Assembly: GCA_963818685.1 (NCBI GenBank)
Contig: CAWFTJ010000005.1
Span: 62,001 to 126,000, forward strand
Direction of reading: 5' to 3'
Source of the DNA: CAJCJE01 sp963818685
GTDB taxonomy: Bacteria > Actinomycetota > Actinomycetes > Mycobacteriales > Pseudonocardiaceae
DNA length: 64,000 nucleotides
The first letter of the stretch is position 1; each line of letters opens with the position of its first letter. Both the position numbers and the translations under genes were made by a program. Shown here piece by piece: positions 8,013 through 16,876 of this stretch. The notes under the pieces were generated by a model that saw nothing but the letters and a program-made list of their open reading frames with translations, was not told the origin of the DNA and did no database searches.

Positions 8013-9648
8013 ATGCGCAGTCGCCTGCATCTCGCCATGGCCCTGCCCGCCACCGCTGTCCTGCTCGCGCTGTCTGCCGCACCGGCACTGGCGGACACGC
8101 CGCCGACGTATCCGACGACGCCGGTTCCGAGCACGCCGGGGAACGAGCCGCCACCGTCGGCGCCGATCGGGCCGCAGCCGTTGGGGCACGCGGTCGGGGA
8201 CGCGGCGACCGGGTTGGCGGTGATCCAGCTGTTGCCGGGCGCGGTGCCGGCTTCCACGATTCTGCCTGGTGCGTCGCGGGAGATCCCCAAGCAGGCGCTT
8301 GCCGAGATGGGTTTCGGCCTGTCCAGCGCGCAGGCCAACTCGGAGTCGTACCTCAACTACGAGCACGCGATCGCGCAGTCGTGCCCGGCCGGGCTGGCGA
8401 TCGAGGGCAACGAACCGCAGGCACCCGGCTGCCTGGATCAGACCGCGTCGCCGGGCAATGCGCAGGGCATCACCGGCGGGCTCAACGCGCCGAGCAATCC
8501 GCTGCTCGATCTGGGTGTGCTCAACGGGCAGGTGCACGCGAACTGGAGCGACACGCTTGGTCCCTGTGTCGGCACGATCGCGGATTCGAGCACGTCCCTG
8601 GCCAGCGCGTCGCTGCTCAACGTGATCCCGACGACCGGACTGCCCTCGCTGAGCAACGGCAGCAGCATCAACAGCCTGCTCGACCTGAGCAAGCTCAACC
8701 CGGGCCAGCAGTCGGCCCTACAGTCCGACCAGAGCAACGGCTTCGGCGGGATCACCGGCACGTTGAGTTCGCTCGGCGGTCTGTTGCCTGCGGGTGGCTC
8801 CGGTTCGCTGGTGAGCCTGCCGAACACGCTCAGCACCCGGTCGGTCGTGTCGCTCGTGGACATTCCGGGTTCGGGGCACAAGGCGGTGCGGGCGGTGTCG
8901 ACGATGCAGGTGGCCGGCGTCAAGCTGCTCGCGGGCACGCCCTACAAACTGGATCTCAACGTGGTCAGCCAGCCGACGCTGACGGTCACGTCGACCGGGG
9001 ACGCGAGCACCTCCTCGATCAGCTACACCGCGCCGGTGATCCAGGTCGTGCAGGGCGGCAAGACCCTCTACACGATGGACGCGGCCAATCCGACCCAGGA
9101 CATCCCGATCGGCATCCCACTGCCGAACATCGCATCGACCCTGCCGGACGCGCTGAAGAACCTGCCGGTCGTCGGCCTGCTGCCGGGCAGCAACGCCAGT
9201 CAGACCAGCGCGGCCACCATCGACATCGGCGTGTTGCGGCTGTCGGTCGCCGGGCTGAACCAGTCCAAGCAGGCGCTGGTCGGCGGCCAGAACGGGGCGC
9301 CGTTCACCGGCTACCAGCTGGGCGCCACCGCGAACATGCTGGACCTACAGGTGCTGCCGACCGCCGCGCTGAACATGCCGAACCTGCCGACCGCGCTGGC
9401 CACGGTCTCGCTCGGCCAGCAGGTCGCGCGGGCGTACGCGCCGGCTGGTGGGGTGGTGTGCGGGACGGCCGCCGTCGCGACCGGGCACTCCTGGCACGCC
9501 GAAGAAGCTGGCATGGACGAACGCTGCCTATGACGCCGTTCCGCTGTTCTGGCTGGGGACAGCGCTGCTGCTGGTCGGGGTCGTGCTGGTCGCGGCGTTG
9601 CCGGGAGCCGGGCGTGGCCAGCGGGTCAGCCGACCAGCAGCGCACTGA
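8013..9648 (+). CDS. Secreted, C-terminally membrane-anchored surface protein (frame break near the end)
   Basis: A Sec signal peptide (MRSRLHLAMALPATAVLLALSAAPALA, about 1-27) is followed by a proline-rich stretch and a long Ser/Gly/Leu-rich extracellular region of about 440 residues, with few charges and no enzyme motif. As read, the frame ends at 9533 with a nonsense tail. One base too many in the GGG at about 9483-9485 explains this: the +1 frame continues as GTPGTPKKLAWTNAAYDAVP and then a membrane helix (FWLGTALLLVGVVLVAALPG) with a basic end, stopping at 9648. A GAGGAGGAA ribosome binding site precedes the ATG. The layout resembles the actinobacterial choice-of-anchor surface proteins; function unknown. 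The 3' end overlaps the convergent holB by about 20 bases. Confidence 0.75.
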
Positions 9649-10834
9649 GCATGGCCTCGACGGCGATGCGCGGTTTGACGCTGACCTCGATGGCCTCGCG
9701 GCAGGCCAGCACCGCCTCCAGCCTGCGCAGCGTGGACTCGGGCGTCCAGTTGCGCGCGCAGGTGGCCAGGTCGGCGGTGAGGTCGGCGTGTGTGATGGCC
9801 GCCTGCGCACCGCTCTGTGTGACGAGCACGTCGCGGTAGAAGCCGGCCAGGTCGATCAGGGCCAGGTCGAGCGAGTCGCGTTGCGTTCGGGTCGCGCGGG
9901 ACTTCTGCCGCTTCTCCAGGTCCTTCATGGCGCCCTTGGCGCCCCTGGTCGCGGCCGCTGTGCCCTTGCCGGTGCCGCCGGCGCCCATCGCGGTCTCCAG
10001 GGCCTCGCGTTCGGCGGTGTCGCGGGCCTGGCTCATCGTGCTCGCCTCGGTCTCCGCGCTCTTGACCAGGTCGTCGGCGCAGGTGAACACGTCGGCGAGG
10101 CGACGAAGCGCGGTCGGGATGCGTAGCACGGCCGTGCGACGTTCGCGCGCCGCCGGGTCGGTGGCAAGGCGACGGGCGCGGCCGACGTGACCGCCGCACA
10201 CGGACGCGGCCCAGCGCGCGGTCGCCTCGTCGATGCCGTCGCGGCCGATGAGCACGTCGGCGATGGCGTCGGCGGACGGGGTGCGCAGCGCCATCACCCG
10301 ACAGCGGGAGCGGATGGTCACCGAGACGTCCTCGGGGTGATCGGAGGGCGCGCAGAGCAGGAACACGGTCCTCGGCGGCGGCTCCTCAACCGCCTTGAGC
10401 AGGGCGTTCGCCGCGCCTTCCGTCAACCGGTCCGCGTCGGCGATGACCACGACCTGCCAGCGGCCCCCGGTCGGCCGCCGCGCCGCCGCCTGGACCAGTG
10501 CGCGCATCTCCGCGACCGAGATGGACAGGCCCTCGGGTTCGACGAACTTCAGGTCCGCGTGCGTGCCGGCGAGCACCGTCCGGCAGCCGGGGCACTGGCC
10601 GCAGCCGCGCCCGGTGATGCACTGTAGCGACGCGGCGAACGCGCGCGCCGCCGTCGAGCGACCGGAGCCGGGCGGCCCAGTGAACAGCCAGGCGTGCGTC
10701 ATGGCGGACGTTGCCTCGACCGGTCGCTCGTTGACGATGTCGTCGGCCGCGGCCGACGCCGCGCGCAGGACGGCGACGGCTTCGGGCTGGCCGACGACGC
10801 CGAACCACACGTCCTGGGTGACCATTGTGGTCAC
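9626..10834 (-). CDS. holB: DNA polymerase III subunit delta prime
   Basis: Clamp-loader subunit that helps place the sliding clamp on DNA. The 402-residue protein shows an AAA+ fold: Walker-A-like GPPGSGRST (Arg in place of the usual Lys), a four-cysteine zinc module (CITGRGCGQCPGC), NALLKAVEEPP and the SRC motif (IRSRCRVMAL). C-terminal to about residue 260 is an Ala/Lys/Gly-rich insertion before the collar domain. The GTG start at 10834 overlaps the stop of the upstream MFS-kinase gene (GTGA), so the two are translationally coupled, as tmk and holB often are. ATG 10825 is an alternative start. Confidence 0.93.
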   Translation of the reverse strand: MTTMVTQDVWFGVVGQPEAVAVLRAASAAADDIVNERPVEATSAMTHAWLFTGPPGSGRSTAARAFAASLQCITGRGCGQCPGCRTVLAGTHADLKFVEPEGLSISVAEMRALVQAAARRPTGGRWQVVVIADADRLTEGAANALLKAVEEPPPRTVFLLCAPSDHPEDVSVTIRSRCRVMALRTPSADAIADVLIGRDGIDEATARWAASVCGGHVGRARRLATDPAARERRTAVLRIPTALRRLADVFTCADDLVKSAETEASTMSQARDTAEREALETAMGAGGTGKGTAAATRGAKGAMKDLEKRQKSRATRTQRDSLDLALIDLAGFYRDVLVTQSGAQAAITHADLTADLATCARNWTPESTLRRLEAVLACREAIEVSVKPRIAVEAMLSALLVG

Positions 10835-12930
10835 TGCTGAGCCTCCACCGGATCCTGGATGGTCGAGGTCGGGTCGAACCGCGGGGTATCGGGCTGCGGG
10901 TCGGCTTTGCGGGCCACCAGCACCGGCAGGAGGCCGGCTCGGACCCGGTCGGCCACCTCGTCCTCGTCGCCGTCGGCGTTGACGACGAGGTAGCGATCCG
11001 GATCGGCGGCGGCCATCTCGGTGAGTAGGCGCTGCACCCGCCAGTGGTGTTCCGCGGTGCTGATGCCGCTGGTCACGGCGGTGGTGGCCGGGTCGCGGTC
11101 GAGCAGGATGGTGATGTCCGGGCGGAGCCTGCCGGTGGCCCAGTCGGCGAGGCCCTCCAGTTCGCTCTGGTCGAGTTCGCCCGCTGCGCCGAAGTGGGCG
11201 AGCGGCGAGTCGACGTAGCGCTCCATGACCACGATCGCGCCGGTGGACAGCGCCGGCATGACCTCGCGTTCCACCACGTCCGCGCGGACCGCGGCGGCGA
11301 CCAGCGCGTGTGCGCGCGCTCCGGTCAGCTGCACGCCCTTGGCCACGGAGAACAGCCTGCTCTCATCGATGGCCGGATCGCTGGCCAGGTGCACGAGCCG
11401 GGTCCCGGTGGCCAGCCAGTCGACCAGCTTGCGGGCCTGCGCAGCGGTGTCGTGCTGGGTGTTGCCCTCGACCGCGATCAGCAGGCCGGGCACCTGGCGC
11501 GGCCTGCGCCGCAGGGTGTTGACGAGGTTGGTGATGATCGGCTCGGTGCTCCGGTCGCCCATCTGCTTGTAGGCGATGATGCCGACCAGCACCGCGAGCA
11601 CGCCCGCGCCGAGCAGCACCGGCCGGGTCCCGTCGATGATCATCTGTTTGCCGAACACGATGATCGTCTGCTTGCGTGCCAGGCCGACCAGACCTGGCAC
11701 GAGCAGGGTCGACGCGGCCAGGGTGACCTTCATCAGCGACTGGTAGACCGAGTTGATCCGGCCCCGGATCGAGTCCTCGACCTGCGAACCGATGATGGTG
11801 AAGCCGGTGAGGAACGCGACGCCGGCGCACGCGCCGACGACGGCTACCACGACCAGCGAGAAGACGATGTAGGGCGAGAGCGCTACCAGCGCGAGGGCGA
11901 ACCCGGCCAGCACGATCGCCACGCCGAACAGCCGGTTGTGCGACATCCGCTTGGCCAGCCGGGGCGAGACCGCCATACCGACACCCGCGCCGATGAACGC
12001 GGAGGCGAGCAGCAGGCCGAACGCGGAGTCGCCGCCGAGCAGGCTGGTCGCGTAGAGCCGCGCGGTGCCGATGACCGCACCGCCTGCCGCGAACGCGCCG
12101 ACCATGCCGATCATCAGGCCGCGGATCAGCGGGGTGGTCCTGGCATGGTGCAGGCCGTCGCGGAACATCGCGAACCAGCTCTGGCTGTCCTTGTCGCCCG
12201 CGTCCTTCCTGCGGTCATGATGGATGTGGCTGCGCCCGGAGATCTCCGGGATCCGGGTGGCCACGATGATCGCGGCGGCCACGTAGAGCAGGCCGTTGAT
12301 GATGACGATGACCTTGGCGACGCCGAGTTGGCTGTTCCACAGGTGCAGGTTGGAGTTGATGCCGTTGACGATCGCGTAGAGGCCGAACGCGCTGATCGCG
12401 GTGACCCCGTAGGTCATCACCAGGCTGAGCTGGTTGACGGTTTCGATGTGGTCCTTGCGGCGCAGCAGGTTCGGGATGGCCGAGTCCTTGGCCGGGATCC
12501 ACAGCATCGCGGTGCAGCCGATGAGGAAGTTCGCCGAGAACAGCCACCACGGGGTGCCGACCAGCGCGATCGACAGGAACAGGCCGCAGCGGATCAGGTC
12601 GACGACGACCATGACCCTGCGCCGGTCGAACCGGTCCGCGAGCAGGCCGCCGAGCGGCGCGAACAGCAGGCCGGGCAACAGCTGCGTGAGGACGACGAGG
12701 CTGAACGAGTAGCTCTGCGCAAGGTAGCTGCTCATCAGGTGGGTGATCAGGCTGGTCAGCGCGAGCAGCGAGAGCCAGTCGGCGATGCCGCACAGGTACG
12801 TGATGCCCAGCAACCGACGGAACGGCCGGATGGCCAACACGCTGCGCACCCGGTGCGCGGTGGACGCGTCGGACTCGGCCGGCCCGAGCAGACCGACTCG
12901 CTCATCCCCGTCCACGTCGATAGCGCTCAC
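10831..12930 (-). CDS. MFS transporter-thymidylate kinase fusion with degenerate kinase P-loop
   Basis: The N-terminal ~430 residues are an MFS-type permease of about 12 helices (LLADRFDRRRVMVVVDL is the typical loop 2-3 signature). The C-terminal ~210 residues align with dTMP kinase (VMERYVDSPLAHFG for the DR-S-A motif, WRVQRLLTEMA, DRYLVVNADG). Such fusions are known in actinobacteria. The kinase P-loop, normally EGGDGAGKTT-like, reads EGNTQHDTAAQ, with no glycine loop and no Lys-Ser/Thr. Phosphotransfer is therefore doubtful and another tmk is probably present elsewhere. I prefer GTG 12930 (GGTGGG upstream) to ATG 13014. It overlaps holB by four bases downstream. The transported substrate is unknown. 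Confidence 0.85.
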   Translation of the reverse strand: MSAIDVDGDERVGLLGPAESDASTAHRVRSVLAIRPFRRLLGITYLCGIADWLSLLALTSLITHLMSSYLAQSYSFSLVVLTQLLPGLLFAPLGGLLADRFDRRRVMVVVDLIRCGLFLSIALVGTPWWLFSANFLIGCTAMLWIPAKDSAIPNLLRRKDHIETVNQLSLVMTYGVTAISAFGLYAIVNGINSNLHLWNSQLGVAKVIVIINGLLYVAAAIIVATRIPEISGRSHIHHDRRKDAGDKDSQSWFAMFRDGLHHARTTPLIRGLMIGMVGAFAAGGAVIGTARLYATSLLGGDSAFGLLLASAFIGAGVGMAVSPRLAKRMSHNRLFGVAIVLAGFALALVALSPYIVFSLVVVAVVGACAGVAFLTGFTIIGSQVEDSIRGRINSVYQSLMKVTLAASTLLVPGLVGLARKQTIIVFGKQMIIDGTRPVLLGAGVLAVLVGIIAYKQMGDRSTEPIITNLVNTLRRRPRQVPGLLIAVEGNTQHDTAAQARKLVDWLATGTRLVHLASDPAIDESRLFSVAKGVQLTGARAHALVAAAVRADVVEREVMPALSTGAIVVMERYVDSPLAHFGAAGELDQSELEGLADWATGRLRPDITILLDRDPATTAVTSGISTAEHHWRVQRLLTEMAAADPDRYLVVNADGDEDEVADRVRAGLLPVLVARKADPQPDTPRFDPTSTIQDPVEAQQ

Positions 12931-13029
12931 CCCTTGCCCACCTACCCCCGCCTCGTCAAGGCAAGGGTAACCGTCTCGATTTGGGGGAGCGCTGGGCACC
13001 GCGCCAGTCGGCACGGCGCCAGTCGGCGA

Positions 13030-13608
13030 TCAGCCGAACAGGCCGGAGAGGTTGCCGCCGCTGCCGGAGCCCTGCACCACGAGCAGCACCAATATCACCA
13101 GGAACAGGATCGGCACGATCACCCTGAGCAGCACAGAGGCGGTCGGGTGCCTCCTGCGCAGCGGCTTCCGGCCGGTCAGGCCCCTGTGCGCCGCGTTAAG
13201 CAACTCTTCGGGGTCGCCGCCGAGATCGCGGACGGTGGCAGGCGTGTTGACCCGCCTTGCGACCGTGCGTGGCGCCGGAGCCGCCGGTCCGTTCACGGAC
13301 ACGGTCGGCGCGGGACGGACGTAGCGCGCCGGGCCGGCCGTTGGCAGCCGCAGCGGGTTGGTCGGTGGACCGGCCATCATCGCCTTGTCCACGGCGGCCC
13401 TGAGCGGCGCCTGATCGGGCGCTGCCGGCGCGCCGGGCACCACGACCCGGTCCGTCGGCACGTCGGCCCGCTGCCTCGGCGGTGTTTCGAACGGACTCGA
13501 CGCGGCACCGGTCACCAGGCCGCCGAGCGGATCGCCCAACGGCTCGTCGGCCTGGAGCGCCTGGGTGCCATCCGGTCCGAACAGTTCATCAGCAGGCAAC
13601 GTGACCAC
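13030..13608 (-). CDS. Tail-anchored membrane protein, unknown function
   Basis: A 192-residue protein with a long Pro/Ala-rich, probably disordered cytoplasmic region, a basic segment RKPLRRRHPTAS and one C-terminal helix (VLLRVIVPILFLVILVLLVV), ending in a short Gly/Ser tail. The sequence GDPEELLNAAHRGL before the basic stretch is the most protein-like part. GTG 13608 is the likely start; in-frame upstream sequence is not protein-like. It lies between topA and the MFS-kinase gene in the same direction. No family recognised. Confidence 0.6.
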   Translation of the reverse strand: MVTLPADELFGPDGTQALQADEPLGDPLGGLVTGAASSPFETPPRQRADVPTDRVVVPGAPAAPDQAPLRAAVDKAMMAGPPTNPLRLPTAGPARYVRPAPTVSVNGPAAPAPRTVARRVNTPATVRDLGGDPEELLNAAHRGLTGRKPLRRRHPTASVLLRVIVPILFLVILVLLVVQGSGSGGNLSGLFG

Positions 13609-13710
13609 CCCTCGACACCATTGTGCGAGCAAGGGCCGACAGTTCGGGCAGCGTGCGACAACCGGCGCGTCTCGCGCGCCGTGCGGTCGTTCCAGGTCAG
13701 GCTCCCGGAC

Positions 13711-16557
13711 TCAGGACTTGGTCGACTTGGCCTTCGACGTCTTCGCCGGTGCCTTCGCCTTGGTCGCCGTCGCGGTCTTGGCCGTGCTCGCCTTGGTCCT
13801 GCTGGTGGTTCGCTTCGGCCGCTGCGGTGCGTTGCGCCGGTCGGCGAGCAGCTCCGCGGCCCGCTCGTCGGTCAGCTCCTCGACGCTGTCCGCCTTGCGC
13901 AGCGACGCGTTGGTCTCGCCGTCGGTCACGTACGGGCCGAACCGGCCGTCCTTGACCACCATCTGCTTGCCGGACACCGGGTCGTTGCCGAGTTCGCGCA
14001 GTGGCGGCGCGGACGCGGCAGCCTGCCGACCGCGCTTCTTCGGCTCCGCGTAGATCTTCAGCGCCTCGTCCAGCGTGACCGTGAAGATGTCCTGCTCGGT
14101 CGCGAGCGAGCGGGAGTCCGTGCCCTTCTTCAGGTACGGGCCGTACCGGCCGTTCTGCGCGGTGATCTCCTCGCCGCCGGCCGGGTCGACGCCGACCACC
14201 CTTGGCAGCGAGAGCAGCTTGAGCGCGTCGTCGAGGGTGACCGTCTCGATGGACATCGAGCGCAGCAGCGAACCCGTGCGCGGCTTCGGCTTGGCTTCCT
14301 TCTTGGCCTTGGTGCCGGTCGCGGGCGCGTCCTCCTCGGGCAGGATCTCGGTCACGTACGGGCCGAACCGGCCCTCCTTGGCCACGATCTCGTGTCCGCT
14401 CACCGGGTCGGTGCCGAGCAGGCGACCCTCCTGCGGCGTCGCGAACAGCTTCTCCGCGATCTCCAGGGTCAGCTCGTCCGGCGGCAGTTCGTCGGAGAGG
14501 TTGGCGCGCTGCGCGATCGGCGTGCCGTCCGGGCCGGGCACCTCGCGCTCCAGGTACGGGCCGAACCGGCCGACCCGGACCACGATCTGCCGGCCCGCCT
14601 CGTCGGCGAACAGCGGGATCGAGTTGACCTCGCGGGCGTCGATGTTGTCCACACCGGACCCGACGAGCTTCTTCAATCCGTCGACGCCGATCGAGTCGGC
14701 CCGGCCCTCCTCGCCGTCACCTGCGCCGAAGTAGAAGCCGGTCAGCCAGTTGGTGCGGTGCGCGTCGCCGGCCGCGATCCGCTCCAGCGCGTCCTCCATG
14801 GCCGCGGTGAAGTCGTAGTCGACCAGCCGGCCGAAGTACTGTTCGAGCAGGCCGACCACTGAGAACGCGACCCAGGACGGCACCAGCGCGGAACCCTTCT
14901 TCCACACGTAGCCGCGGTCCTGGATGGTGTTGATGATCGACGCGTAGGTGGAGGGCCGACCGATGCCCAGCTCCTCCAGCTTGGAGATCAGGCTCGGCTC
15001 GGTGTAGCGGGCCGGGGCCGACGTCGAGTGGCCGTCCGGGGTCAGCTCGGTCGCGGTCAGCGCCTGGTCGCGGATCAGGTTCGGCAGCCTGCGCTCTGCG
15101 TTGTCCGCCTCGCCGCCGGTCTCGGTGTCCACCGACTCGACGTATGCCTTGAGGAAGCCGGGGAAGGTGATCGTGCGGCCGGATGAGGAGAACGTGCACT
15201 CCTCGCCGCTCGCGGCTTTGCCGATGATCCGCACGCTCATCGTGGTGCCGCGCGCGTCGGCCATCTGCGAGGCGATGGTCCGCTGCCAGACCAGCTCGTA
15301 GAGCCGGAACTCGTCGGCGGCCAGCTCGTTAGCGACCTGGCCCGGCGTTCGGAACACCTCGCCGGCCGGCCGGATCGCCTCGTGCGCCTCCTGCGCGTTC
15401 TTCACCTTGCGGTCGTAGCGGCGCGGCTGGGCCGGCACGTACTCGGGGCCGTAGAGCTCGGTCGCCTGTGCGCGCGCCGCCGTCAACGCCGTCTCGGACA
15501 GCGTGGTGGAGTCGGTACGCATATAGGTGATGTAGCCGTTCTCGTACAGCCGCTGGGCAAGTCGCATGGTCCGGTCCGCGGAGAAGCGCAGCTTGCGGCC
15601 TGCCTCCTGCTGCAACGAGGAGGTGATGAACGGCGCGTACGGCTTGCGGGTGTAGGGCTTCTCCTCGACCGAGGCGACGCTCAGTCCGGCGCCGCGCAGG
15701 GCCTCGGCAAGCCGACGTGCGTCGGCTTCCTCAAGCACCCTGACCGCGTTGCGGCCGGACGCGGCGGCGGCCTTGAGCCTGCCGTCCTGCCCGTAGTCGC
15801 GGCCGGTGGCAAGGCGCACGCCGTCCACCGCGGTCAGCCGGGCACCGAAGCTGCGCGGGCTCGCGTCCGCACCAGCGTCGAGCACGGCGGCGATGTCCCA
15901 GTACGAGGCGGGGACGAACTTCATCCGCTCTCGCTCGCGCTCCACCACGATCCTGGTGGCCACGGACTGCACCCGGCCCGCAGAGAGCTTCGGCATGACC
16001 TTCTTCCACAGCACCGGCGAGACCTCGTAGCCGTAGAGCCGGTCCAGGATGCGCCGGGTCTCGTACGCCTCGACCAGGTCGGTGTCCAGCTCACGCGGGT
16101 CCTGCGCGGCGGCCAGGATGGCCGGCTCGGTGATCTCGTGGAAGACCATCCGGCGGACCGGGATCTTGGGCTTGAGCGTCTCAAGCAGGTGCCAGGCGAT
16201 GGCCTCGCCCTCGCGGTCACCGTCCGTGGCCAGGTAGAGCTCGTCGACGCCCTTGAGGGCCTCCTTGAGCTCCGTGACCGTGGACTTCTTGTCCGGGGTG
16301 ACGATGTAGATCGGCTCGAAGTCGTTGTCGACGTTCACGCCAAGGTTCGACCAGGCCTCGCCCTTGTACTTGGCGGGCACCTCGGCGGCCTTGCGGGGCA
16401 GGTCGCGGATGTGTCCCCGGGAGGAGAGCACGACGTAGTTGTGGCCGAGGTAGGGCGCGATCTTGTCCGCTTTGGTCGGTGATTCGACAATCACCAACCG
16501 ACGGCGGGACCCGTTCGTCTCGCCGCCGCTCTTCCGCGCTCGTGTCGACCCTGCCAC
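13711..16557 (-). CDS. topA: DNA topoisomerase I
   Basis: Type IA topoisomerase that relaxes negative supercoils. It starts at GTG 16557 (AGGAGAAGG upstream), giving 948 residues; the frame stays open to 16758 but that part is not protein-like. The Toprim domain carries LVIVESPTKADKIAPYLG and TDGDREGEAIAWH (metal-binding acidic cluster). The catalytic tyrosine lies in GYITYMRTDSTTLS. After the core come several repeats of the type GRFGPYV / DPVSGKQMV, which lack zinc cysteines as in other actinobacteria. The C-terminus is a Lys/Ala/Thr tail (KASTAKTATATKAKAPAK), known in mycobacterial TopA to bind DNA and aid processivity. Confidence 0.97.
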   Translation of the reverse strand: MAGSTRARKSGGETNGSRRRLVIVESPTKADKIAPYLGHNYVVLSSRGHIRDLPRKAAEVPAKYKGEAWSNLGVNVDNDFEPIYIVTPDKKSTVTELKEALKGVDELYLATDGDREGEAIAWHLLETLKPKIPVRRMVFHEITEPAILAAAQDPRELDTDLVEAYETRRILDRLYGYEVSPVLWKKVMPKLSAGRVQSVATRIVVERERERMKFVPASYWDIAAVLDAGADASPRSFGARLTAVDGVRLATGRDYGQDGRLKAAAASGRNAVRVLEEADARRLAEALRGAGLSVASVEEKPYTRKPYAPFITSSLQQEAGRKLRFSADRTMRLAQRLYENGYITYMRTDSTTLSETALTAARAQATELYGPEYVPAQPRRYDRKVKNAQEAHEAIRPAGEVFRTPGQVANELAADEFRLYELVWQRTIASQMADARGTTMSVRIIGKAASGEECTFSSSGRTITFPGFLKAYVESVDTETGGEADNAERRLPNLIRDQALTATELTPDGHSTSAPARYTEPSLISKLEELGIGRPSTYASIINTIQDRGYVWKKGSALVPSWVAFSVVGLLEQYFGRLVDYDFTAAMEDALERIAAGDAHRTNWLTGFYFGAGDGEEGRADSIGVDGLKKLVGSGVDNIDAREVNSIPLFADEAGRQIVVRVGRFGPYLEREVPGPDGTPIAQRANLSDELPPDELTLEIAEKLFATPQEGRLLGTDPVSGHEIVAKEGRFGPYVTEILPEEDAPATGTKAKKEAKPKPRTGSLLRSMSIETVTLDDALKLLSLPRVVGVDPAGGEEITAQNGRYGPYLKKGTDSRSLATEQDIFTVTLDEALKIYAEPKKRGRQAAASAPPLRELGNDPVSGKQMVVKDGRFGPYVTDGETNASLRKADSVEELTDERAAELLADRRNAPQRPKRTTSRTKASTAKTATATKAKAPAKTSKAKSTKS

Positions 16558-16821
16558 TCTCGCCTGCCTTCTCCTACCAACGCTCCGGCTCGCCAGTGTG
16601 CACCGAACTCGCCATGGTGTGGCGCCCAGGTGCCGGCCGACCCATTGACCGCACCCGGCTCGGGCGTGGCCGGTCAGGGCCGCATCATGCCCATCGGCGT
16701 GCTGATTCGGGTGATTCGCTGAGTTGGCGAACATCACACCCGGCTCGAACTTTTTCACCCTAACGGCCGCGTCGGCCCGGCTGTTCCCGATAACGGTACG
16801 TGATCAGCCAGTGTCGACATG

Positions 16822-16860
16822 GTTGGGCCCGGCCCCGAAGCGATCGGAGCCGGGCCCAAC
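16822..16860 (-). terminator. Terminator after hppA
   Basis: 12-bp perfect stem GTTGGGCCCGGC / GCCGGGCCCAAC with a 15-base loop, 17 bp past the hppA stop in the leftward direction. It lies between hppA and topA and separates their transcripts. Confidence 0.75.
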
Positions 16861-16876
16861 TGCGGAAACAGGTGAA

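Noticed and set aside
11044..14862. A 1,272-codon rightward open frame
   Set aside because: Antisense to the MFS-kinase, the tail-anchored protein and topA; composition is typical of a GC-rich shadow frame.
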